Source of the DNA: Liolophura sinensis
Lineage: Eukaryota > Mollusca > Polyplacophora > Chitonida > Chitonidae
NCBI RefSeq assembly: GCF_032854445.1
Contig: NC_088299.1
Coordinates: 14,873,608 to 14,937,607, forward strand
DNA: 64,000 bases
Direction of reading: 5' to 3'
Of this stretch, positions 11,442 through 23,400 are shown one piece after another; positions within the stretch are counted from its first letter, which is position 1, and each line of letters starts with the position of its first letter. The position numbers and the translations under genes were made by a program. The notes under the pieces are model-generated. The model saw nothing but the letters and a program-made list of their open reading frames with translations. It was not told the origin of the DNA and searched no databases.

Positions 11442-14400
11442 CTGTCAAGAACACAGTTAACAGTAGATATGTGTAAAGAGTTTATAGGGGTAGGAGCCAC
11501 AATGGCCTGACCTCAGTGATAAACCAACAACTGCCATCAGGAATTTTCCAGGGTCTTCATAAAAATACAATTTATTTATTTGATTGGTGTTTTATGTAGT
11601 ACTCAAGAATATTTCACTTGTACAAAGGTTGCCAACATTATGGTGAGAGGAAACTGGACAGTGTTTTGGGGTAACCCACTACTATCCGCAGGTTGCTGGA
11701 AGACCTTCCTATGCTGAAGGATCTTCCTATGTATAACCCGAAAAGAAGCCCAACAGCCTTCTTCTTTAGGGGTACAATGAAAGACAAGGTTGTTTCAGCT
11801 CAGCTATCAGCGGCAAAGTGGAGTGTGATTAGATACTTATTATTACAAAAAGAGCTATTGGTGACTGTGCTTCATAGACCAAGCTCACTATTGTAGTCAT
11901 CCTGATTCATATCTAATGCCAACTTATAAAAAGAGCTATTGGTGACTGTGCTTCATAGACCAAGCTCACTATTGTAGTCATCCTGATTCATATCTGATGC
12001 CAACTTATAAAAAGAGCTATTGGTGACTGTACTTCATAGACCAAGCTCACTATTGTAGTCATCCTGATTCATATCTAATGCCAACTTATAAAAAGAGCTA
12101 TTGGTGACTGTGCTTCATAGACCAAGCTCACTATTGCAGTCATCCTGATTCATATCTAATGCCAACTTATAAAAAGAGCTATTGGTGACTGTGCTTCATA
12201 GACCAAGCTCACTATTGCAGTCATCCTGATTCATATCTAATGCCAACTTATAAAAAGAGCTATTGGTGACTGTGCTTCATAGACCAAGCTCACTATTGCA
12301 GTCATCCTGATTCATATCTAATGCCAACTTATAAAAAGAGCTATTGGTGACTGTGCTTCATAGACCAAGCTCACTATTGCAGTCATCCTGATTCATATCT
12401 GATGCCAACTTATAAAAAGAGCTATTGGTGACTGTGCTTCATAGACCAAGCTCACTATTGCAGTCATCCTGATTCATATCTAATGCCAACTTATAAAAAG
12501 AGCTATTGGTGACTGTGCTTCATAGACCAAGCTCACTATTGTAGTCATCCTGATTCATATCTAATGCCAACTTATAAAAAGAGCTATTGGTGACTGTGCT
12601 TCATAGACCAAGCTCACTATTGTAGTCATCCCGATTCATCTCTAATGCCAACTTATAAAAAGAGCTATTGGTGACTGTGCTTCATAGACCAAGCTCACTA
12701 TTGTAGTCATCCTGATTCATATCTAATGCCAACTTATAAAAAGAGCTATTGGTGACTGTGCTTCATAGACCAAGCTCACTATTGTAGTCATCCCGATTCA
12801 TCTCTAATGCCAACTTATAAAAAGAGCTATTGGTGACTGTGCTTCATAGACCAAGCTCACTATTGTAGTCATCCTGATTCATATCTAATGCCAACTTATA
12901 AAAAGAGCTATTGGTGACTGTGCTTCATAGACCAAGCTCACTATTGTAGTCATCCCGATTCATATCTAATGCCAACTTATAAAAAGAGCTATTGGTAACT
13001 ATGCTCCATAGACCAAGCTCACTATTGCAGTCATCCTGATTCATATCTAATGGCAACTTATAAAAATTCCCGAACTTAAATTACAGATGAATGGGTATCG
13101 CAATAATCAGATAGTAAATATACCCTTAAAATGACAAATAAATAGCTTAATTACTGAACATTTACTATCGTTGTCTTATGTCTATGTGTCATGATAACGC
13201 TCTAGTATTACAGGTGTAATTCATCCAGCTTACCTGACCTCCTGTCACTAGTTTGTTAGGGAACAGCATTGCTAAGCTTGTGAATCCATAGAGATCCTGA
13301 AAACATTAGAATAATAAAACATGCCATTTTTTAAATTCAGGTGAATCTATATGTGTTCACAGAGAAGAGGACTGGTATAAATGACTTGACATATTATCAC
13401 CATGTATCACCTTTAATCAGTGTACTAAAACAATTCATAGATCCGCAAAGGTTGCCCCAAATACACCATGAGGGAACTGTTCATACTTTCTCTGAAAACA
13501 TTTTATTTAGGCCTTGTGTATGGCATACTCAAGGATTTTTACCTTATGAAATGGCCGTCAGATTTAAGGGGGAAAAAGAGAAAAACTTCCAGACATAAAG
13601 CTGCAGCTGAAACAGCAAGAGCTGGATTTCAACCTGCAAAGGTCAAAGGTCTGATAGTCACTGCAAGCCAGTGCTTCAACCATTTGATCCAAAGAGGAAC
13701 CTGTAATATTTATATATTTATTTCATTGTGTAATCCCATAATGAAGAATTTTTCACTTTATGGGTGGAAAAGATAGATGTGTCCGCAATAAACCACTGAC
13801 CTAAGTTACCCCTAGTAATAAAGCCTTGTCACTTGTACTCACATTATGAATGGTGTGGATGAGCTGGCCATGATTCCTCTCCCAGATACACAGGATGTCG
13901 TCCTGGTCAGAGCTGATGACAAACTGGTCAGTAGCGGTCAGCAGGGTGACCACACTGCCCAATCCCCTCATCTTGTGGACACACGCCCCTGCCACCAGGT
14001 CCCATAAGCGTACTGTCCCGTCCGCGGAGCCGCTAGCTGCGGCATAGGGATGACTCTATGAACAGCAAACATGTACAGTAAAAGAGCACACATATACACT
14101 AGCTACATAACTACTCTGGTGAAAAATTATAGAAGGAATACATGTCCATTTAATTCATTCATTTATTTATGTCATTGCTGTTTTCACTTACACAATGTCA
14201 TTTTTACGCATTGAGGAAACCGATGTCACTAAACCACTGATCTTTGGCAAATTACTGATGAACTTTCCCATATGTGACATACAAATATGGACATGATATT
14301 CGTGAACTTTTGGTTGTGTAAACAACTGAAAGACAAGCATCTCTCAAAACCACTCTGCCACTACCCACTTACGATCTTGCTCATGGAGACTTGATATCAT

Positions 14401-17400
14401 ACAGCTTCGGAAGGGCTTCCTTAATTGTCTTTCTGGATTCTACTGCTGGCACATGGCTGTCATCTGACATCATCCATCCTGCTATGATGCTATGATGAAA
14501 TAATAATGTACCCCGGCAGGTGAGATGTCTTACCTTATCTAGACGCAGAGTTGTTATACTACCCATATGACCATGGAGGGTATACAGACAGGCACAGTCT
14601 TATACCTGGTACACCTGTGAAAATGTACCCCGGCAGGTGAGATGTCTTACCTTATCTAGATGCAGAGCTGTTACACTACCCATATGACCATGGAGGGTAT
14701 ACAGACAGGCACAGTCTTACACATGGTACACCTGTGAAAATGTACCCCGGCAGGTGAGATGTCTTACCTTATCTAGATGCAGAGCTGTTACACTACCCAT
14801 ATGACCATGGAGGGTATACAGACAAGCACAGTCTTCTACACGGAACACCTGTCCAAAAGAAGATTACATACACATTAAATAATCAAGGCAATAAACATTA
14901 CTGGATTTCTTCAATCCTGTCTGATATCGTACTTTTTCTGAAAACAGACGCAGGGAATCTCAACAAGCTTCCACGTCCCAGGCTGTTCAAAGCTAAACAT
15001 ATTAATGGCTGAGCACCCATATGTACATCACTGGAAAGTGTATGAGCAAATTTCCATTCATTTCTTAATCAAATTGGTTCAAATGACAGAGACTATGTTT
15101 ACCTTGAGTGTGTGATCTGAGCTAGCAGACACCACACGACCTCCCACACTTTGGAGGGAGTTGATGGGCTGCTGGTGAGCAGGTACTCTCTCTATTAGGT
15201 TATAATGGATGATTTCCTCCCAGTGTTTTGAGGAGGGGAAGGCATCAGCTTGTCTCACGTGACCTGAAATCAAGAATTGATTCCCAAAATACAATATAGA
15301 TTTCTAGATATACTATTCTTGAAATATGCTGGTTTTCGAGTTTTAACTCTTCTTTTTCTTTTCTCACTTAATGTTCTCACTATCCTATCAAAAACCCCAA
15401 CTGCCTTGTATTTTCACCTTGTTCTCCCCACGATATGGCTGATATTGCCGATGTGGCGTTAAGCCATAATCATTCATTCATTCGTTCATTCTAAATACAA
15501 GAGAGAAAAAAAAATTGTCAGTTGATGCCAAAGTCAATATTTTATTTGCATGTACAACTGTTTTTTGACAATGCATCATGACAATCAACATGTATGGTCA
15601 ACACAATGTACATTGGTAAAAGCTTTCTCAAGTGATTGTCCATCCTAGGCCAAGTTTAACTATCAAAGAAAAAAAAAGCTCATTAAGGATGGTCATACTG
15701 TTTTATGCACATATATGAAGACCAACACCAGCCGTCCTCTTAGTGACATCAAAACCAGAGTCAAAGTTTATAGGCTATCAGTCAAAAAGTTCAGGTTATT
15801 GTCTTGAAGAAGTTTAATGACCGAGAAAAACAGATGGTGGCCTTGGTGACCGTTTTGTTTCAGGTACCTGGGTGAAAACCCATTGCAGTCATTATCTCAG
15901 AGATACAATCTCACTTCCCATGACTGTTGTCATGTAGGCATGACTGCTCTAATTAGGGTCTACACAAAATTCAAACAACAGATTCAGAGAATGCAGGTAG
16001 CTCACCTGACTGAGCATTTCTTAAAACTGCATAATGTTCAAGTCATGTAATACGTTTGAATACTGACCTCTAAACCAAAATAAAGTAGAACGGTTAACAT
16101 CGTCATACAGATATTATTCTCTAATTAGACAGTGCTAAATCTTGCCTTTAAATCAACAAGAAAGGCCAAAATTATTATGCTGTCACAACTGTGATTATGG
16201 ATTACAGAGTAGTGAATTCCTATTTTATGTTGGTAGAGCGTCCGCTTCGGGACTGGTAGATCCAGGATCAATCCGTGATCGAGTCACACCTAAGACTTTA
16301 AGAGAGGAAGTTGTAACTTCCTTGCTTGGCGTTCAGGATGAAGGGGATAGTGCAACGACTGGTTGGCCCCTATCAGTATAATGGCTCGGGCGGGGCGGCT
16401 TACTTGCCTTCGGTAAGTCATCTCAGTGAAGCAGCAGTAAATAAAAGAGCGGTGGAAATTCGTCCTGCAACAAGGTGGCACATTACACGTACATGCACCC
16501 TAATGATTCCATCGTCGTCACATGACTGAAAAATTGTTGAATACGACGTTAAACCCCAAGCACTCACTCACTCACTCCTATTTTATGGAGTAAATCATTG
16601 CAGTGGTAAAAAGATACTGTGGGGAGTTTGTGCACAAATTTACCGCAGAGGTCTTGGGTATGCAAATTGCAAACGACATTTGGCAATCCATGGACAATGA
16701 GAGACAACAGCAACCGTGTGAATGGCTGGAAGGAAGTGTTGAGCTATGAGGTAAAAAACGTCCTGGTCTTTGATAGGCAATTCACTACCAATGATTGGCT
16801 ATCTGCATACATGTACTATGGATGGCCACTTCAACCCTATGATTGGCCAAAAACTTTAACCAAATTGGACACAGTCTCTGCCATGGACAGCAACTGACCC
16901 CTGCTCTCACTGTATCTCTAAAAAGCTAAAATGGCAAAACCCGTCATCACGTTGGCTAACACCTCTCTCTTATTCTGTGAACCTCTGTGAAACTTATTCT
17001 GTAATAAAATCATAGAGTAAGATAAAAATGACATACCCCTAAAACAGTGCATATGTGTTAATCTATACGTTCGCTTTACATCACTGCCATCACCAGCAAA
17101 TTCTGAACAACGCCAAGGTCTCTGGGATCAAGGCGATGAGGGAGAAAGTGACATCAGAGAACAACAATAACCAGTTTAAAGTTTGTTTTCTATTTCTACT
17201 TAATACACATGCCTTCTCTTTGTCTGAAGTAAGCATGACATAATTCTAACGGTCACCTGGAACAATTCTATTGATGAACGCTAATCACCAGTGGTAATGC
17301 TAAGCCTAAACAATCTCATCTGCACAGCACAGGCTTCAAAGGTCAAGCTCGTCTAGTGGTGGCAGTGATGTACAGTGAGCTTAGAGAACGGCACATGGGC

Positions 17401-20400
17401 TGTAAACAATAAGGCAAAATGTAATAACTCCTAGCTTTATTTCAGGTTTTTATGCACTCAGATAATCTCTATTACCTCTGTTGTGTAATGCTGCTACCTG
17501 CTGAGTGTGAGATTTGGTTGGATTCTGAAAGGTTTCCAGCTCCAAGAAATCAATTTCTCCGTTCAACCTGGCTGCTGTCACCCTGAAAACAAAGCAATGG
17601 CCATGAAATATCCCTATAAACAGTGATTTGAGAACTTTCTTTGATACAAAACTTGTACTACATTAGGAGTAACATATTATTTGTAATTTAGGAAATCTGC
17701 ATGCAAGTCTATCTTTCAAAACAAAAAAAATATATAAAAGGATGCTCGACATGATAATGCTGAAATATTGCCGACATGGTATTAAACCAAACTCATTCAC
17801 TTTATTAAAGGATGCCACTGTTTAGCGAGAAATTAAAGCACCAATATAGCTACATGTACAAGTATAGCTCTCCTCTTGCTTTCAAGCTTTTTGATTTATT
17901 TATTTATTCATTTGACTGGTGTTTTAAGCCACTTTCAATGACTTTCATGTTCTGTCCAGACTCCTAGAGCAGAATATGAGTAATATGACTCTGTCTTGCA
18001 GGTGAACTAAAACTCAAAAGTAACATTCACTATGTAACAAGTGCTGTTTTTCACTTGGTTCAAATAGATTTGTCTTATTGAGCGCCTACTCCCAACCCTC
18101 TCACCCACCTGTGCCCCCCCCCCCCTCCCCGAGCATTCTCACCTGTTGCCATTAACACAGATACAAGTGACACCATCCTTACAGTCATCATACAGGTATC
18201 TCAGCACACCTGTCAGGCTATCCCAAAACTGTCCACAGAGAAAAACATTATTAGTCACACAATCAACATAATGATGATTTATTTATTTCACTGGTGTTTA
18301 ATGCCGAATCTTTCATGTGTATTATAGCAGTCATAGTTTAAGGGTGGTGGAAACTGGAGTGCCCAGAGGAGACCACCATCTTTAGTCATGTGTCTGACAA
18401 ACTCCCTGAGCCAGGTAGAAGCCAATCAGTTGTGGCAAGAATATGTTTATCAGTTTACAACTCTTATCTGATTTTTTTTTTATTTGCTCGACAGGGGGCT
18501 TACATCATCCTCAAAAATATTTTCACCCTTACTGCAATAGTGACTTTCATGTCAGATGTTGCATAAATATTGATATTCTGAGGATTTTATCTACTAATAC
18601 AGCAAGGCTACAATATAGGCAAATTGCCCTCAAGTGGCAATGTCATGGGTCACTTGAACATCACCCTATTGTCATAATGACCCAACTTTAAAGTTACGTA
18701 CAGGAACGTTACCCAATTGTTTTTATTTACTTATTTCACCAGACTCAAACAATATTTCAATCAGGGGAGATTTGTTAATTTTTTTAATTATTTATTTCAC
18801 TGGTTTCAAGAATATGTCACTTATACGACAGCTGCCGACATTATGGCAAGAGGAAACTGAGCAGCGCAAGGAGGTAAAGCAATGTCCATCTGCAGGTTGA
18901 TGGAAGACCTTCCCACGTACAACCTCAGATGAAGTCAGCATGTAACCAGAGCAGAAGTGTAGCGCTAACCTCAATCCTGCCATTGCCACACCCACAAATG
19001 ATAATGTTGTCCTGACAGGCCATGCACCAGACTGCAGGAGTCAGCCAGTCATCCCCACCACGCTCATTTCCCGGGGCTGGGTCGTAGGTTCCCATAGCAC
19101 TCCCTGAAAAGCAAAAGCCAACATCTGATCAAGTCCCACAAAAACAACATAGATTCCTTGGAAGTATTAACAGTGCTGTATGAATGACATACAATCTCCA
19201 TTATAGTTTTCATAAACACTCTCGACTTAATGGCAGCATCTTCATTTTTCAGATAGTTTGCTAAAACAAAAAATATCAAAAAAAAAAAAGCAAGTCTTTG
19301 ACAACAAAATTATACCTAACTAATGAGTCAGAGTATTAAAGCACATACATATAAGTCGTCCAAATCGAAAGTCCCATTTCTCTTGGCATAATACAAAGTT
19401 TGTGGACGAAACAACTCAACAGATTCAGGATCTCTGAATTTAACTCAAAGGAATAACATCAACATGTACAGGTACGTCTCTTGGGGCCTCCGTGGCTCAG
19501 TTTGTTAGCGCACTAGCACAGCATAACAACCCAGGAGTCTCTCACCAATGCGGTCGCTGTGAGTTCAAGTCCAGCTCATGCTGGCTTCCTCTCCAGTCGT
19601 AAGTGGGAAGGTCTGGCAGCAACCTGTGGATGGTCGTGGGTTTCCCCCGGGCTCTGCCCGGTTTCCTCCCACCATAATGCTGGCCGCCGTCGTATAAGTG
19701 AAATATTCTTGAGTACAGCGTAAAACACCAGTCAATGGTACAGGTGATCAGAAACATAATGTCAACAAAGGTTGACTAACATTTTTCACAAGTCACATGA
19801 CAAAGTAAGACTGTTTTTACCTTTAATGACAGAAGAGTTTGAACTCGAAACTCTCCTATTACAAACCACATCATTCTGAACCTCAACACACCTGTGCTCC
19901 AGCTGCGGTTACGTCCCTCGTCGTCAGGTCTATCCGCACCCATGCTCTCTGACATGCCCGTCAAGCGTCTGCGCGAAGTCACGTCACATCTCTCCATGTC
20001 CTTGTCCTGTTGGCTACTCACGAACAAGTTTGAGCCCGTGAAGGACAGAGAGTATTCAGGTGACCACGGCGTGTCAGCCAAGACACCGCCTCTGAAGGAA
20101 CTGGCTCCTGGGGGACCTGCGTGTAGCTTCCTAGTGAAATCGTCTTCATGAAACTCAGCGTACAAGTCTGCATCACTGTCCTCCACATTGCGGCCCACAC
20201 ATGGTTTACGCTTCATGGGTGGAGTCACACTGCCATGGCAACAGAAACATATTACTGTCTGACACATACAACTGTATAAACAGCCTAAACACACCTAAAG
20301 GGCTAATTTTTTTTTAACACCAAAGCAGGGTTTGAATTTCTCAGATCAACCGTTAAATATCTTAATAAGCATGATAAGCCATTCAAATTGTTACAAACGC

Positions 20401-23400
20401 AATTTGTCATGGATCTGTTGTCACAGCTGTCATGCTTGGGACAAAATTAGAATACACCACACCACAATTTCCTGCTTTGGTCACAATAATACACAATATT
20501 ACAGTATTTCAGCTCAACGAAAGCTACCTCTACAATACTTTACTGTTCATGGTTAACTTTTCGATTTCAAAACCGTTGGCTTTGTGGACATACCCTTGTC
20601 TCTGTATGTGTGTGAGACATTCACCAGAATTGGAGTCCCACACCCTCAGTTGTCCTCCCAGACAACAGCTGACTATCAAGGGGCCATCTGTAGCTAAACA
20701 CTCAATGTCCTGCAAATGTGAAGGTGACTGAATGAAGCTATTATTTCACTGAGAGGCTCCGACTGTGCGCCTTCCATACATCCGACAATTTGATTGGGTT
20801 TTGATGGAATGATGTTTTACCACAGTACTGAAGTATATTTCACTTTCATGATGGTGGCGAGTTTCACTGGTCGGCGGAAACTAGGCAGCCTGGAGAAAAC
20901 CATCAGCTTTTGGCAAGTAACTGACAAACTTTCTGACATGTTATACACAGATTTTCATTGTTAAAATGAGCTCAATATACATGCCAGTTTGGTTGAAGGA
21001 TATTGATTTTAACAGAATTCATGACAATAATCCCATCTAATATTAGCACTGTGTAGCACTTATTGTCACAGCTGGAAAATTCCTATTCCTTTTGTGGGAA
21101 TGAACCTTGAATATCTCAGGACATACAGGTCCCTCAAGATTTATAGACATGCATTTCAACTGCGTGACCTTGACCTGCTTAACTTTAAGTGTTTTGTAAC
21201 ACAACTCTTCTCCACTGGAACAAGCATTTTCGACTGAAGCAGGAAATTTCGGCTTTACTACACACAAAGGGCAAATGTAGCTAAAAAAAGAGAGATTTGG
21301 TACACAGCTCAATTCTGTAAAGGGCTATTTGAATCAAGGGAGATAAATCTGTGGCAGATGTAGTTACAACTATCTAACCATTACAAAGTTTTAAACTGAC
21401 ATAAGGTATTTGGTTGTCCAAAATGATGATCTATATGTAAGTGATTTCTGTTCGGTTTCACTGCTTTTCTATTTCACCTTGACAATGGAGAGCAAGCAAA
21501 TGTCTGATTACATAGTGCACATCATGCTTCTTACAGTCATCAGAGTACATAAGATTTTGTGGGACTACCTACCAAAGCATGGCCCTTGAGGATCAAGGGG
21601 AGAGAATCCTTGATCTGCCGGAAGTACTTTCCCTTCACCCTTTTGGCTTTCTTAGACCAGGAGCTGCGCCACTTGTCGTAGTTCCTTGAGCAGCAGCACT
21701 TATAGAGAATAACGAGGAAGTAGACAAGGAGGAGAAGGCTGAGGATAGCAAGGACGACCGTGATTGTGAACTCCTTCAGACTCTGAGGGTAGAACAACTT
21801 CAGGCTGGGTGCAGGGCCTCCTGGCACAATAGGACGGTTCCCTGCGGATTGATTGACAGTTGACTGGCCAGGTTGTGTCTTCTCCTGGTCCCTCCTCTGA
21901 GTGCCTGTGGTGACATCACTATTGGCTTGCTCTTCTGACATGGGTGGTCGCACTTTGATGACCTCCTGGGGGCTGACTTTGATGGACAGGTGCAGGGATG
22001 GCAAAATGCTGATATGTCTGCACATAACAAAACACAATATATTTACGACATGCTATTCTGGGTTCCAAATCAACATGGGTGAGTCTTTGATATTAATGAT
22101 TGCTGAATCCTTTAATTCAAGCCTACTTATGGATACTACTTGGCTTATTAATTAATTGTTGTTTAATGTCAGACATAAGAATATTTCCCTTATTTGTCGA
22201 TGGTGAGTTTATCAAGGGAGCACAGGGAGTGCTCGGAGTAAACCACCAGCCTTTGACAAGTAACTAACAAATTTTTTTCTCTTACAGATAGTCACGGCAA
22301 GAGCGAGTTCAATACATATACCACTTGTGATTTGTGACTACCAAGTGACTTGTCACCAAGGCCACCAGAACAGAGGATGAGGAACCTGTAAAAGATTAGT
22401 GCAACTTCCTAAAGGTAAACATCTCAAGCCTGTAGCCTTAAACTGCTCCATAGAATTAATAACCCACGGACTCTACAGAAAGTTAGCTGGAATGTACAGC
22501 AAAAGTTTCTCTACGAGGAAAGCATCCTGTCTGGTTCAGATTGTTCTTCCAGAACTAAAAGTTTCCCCACAAGCAGTATACATTCAGTACCTTCCTGAGA
22601 GACTTATGTTGTAATATCCCAGCAGTGTCCGCCAGTGTTTGAAGGACAGATGGCGCCACAGTTCAAGGTCACTGTGTTCTGTACTCTGTTCCTCTTCTTT
22701 TGGCACACTGTGTAGGTGTTCTGCTTCATGAGGCCACTGTGCCACTGTTGGTCCCGCCCCTCCAGGCCCCACCCCTACTGGCCCTGCCCCAACTGGCCCG
22801 CCTCCTCCAGGTCCTGCCCCTTTAAGCACCGACTCCAGGCTACTGGCTGGCCCGGGTATAGGCTGCACTGTCAAACTCTCAGAGGCAGCAGCCAGTTTTT
22901 CCACCAATCCCGTCTTGTACATGATCAAGGCAATCCAAATAACTGTGCACACCTGTAAGGCAAACAGGTAACAAAATATTTGCAATGGCTGTGACATAGC
23001 AAAAGTCAATGTGAACTGACCAAGCTCCTCTTGATTTGCAGACAGTTTCTTCTTAACAAGATCATATACAAAACTTACCATAATGGCTCTTTGGAAAATC
23101 CTAGTCCGTGCCCAGAAATACAGAAATCTTAGTCGTCGAGGCAGGATGGTCGGGGAGGGAAGAAAGCCTCATCTGCCTCGGGGGAGGGCGGGGTTCCTAC
23201 TAAGCTGATAGTGTCTAGCCCTGGGGCTGACTTAGAACGCTGTAGGCGGATTGGTGGATCTGGAGAGGGAGGGGTCAATCTCGTCATCACTGGGCAGCGG
23301 ATGAGTGGCTCAATGGCAGGAAAAGATAACTCCTCTGAAGACATCTCCTGTTGGATGCTTTGTTTGTGAAGATCGGACAGCTACAACAAATGGCCATATA

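Larger units (their letters stand above)
14506..14857 (-). repeat. 117-bp tandem triplication containing exon 21
   Basis: Units start at 14506, 14623 and 14740 (ATGTACCCCGGCAGGTGAG). Each holds a full 81-nt exon and both splice sites. Period 117 is a multiple of three. Confidence 0.95.
15264..17475. other. SCAP intron 19
   Basis: A 2.2-kb intron between exons 19 and 20. It holds a SINE tail (GTGGCGTTAAGCCATAATCATTCATTC, about 15425-15495) and the full SINE-B at 16230-16575. No further exon is needed by the protein phases. Confidence 0.7.

Noticed and set aside
13468-13776. 102-residue + strand open frame
   Set aside because: Lies in a SCAP intron over decayed repeats and matches nothing known.
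16142-16530. Open frames in the 16.2-kb region (and 47.14 kb)
   Set aside because: They lie inside SINE-B copies.
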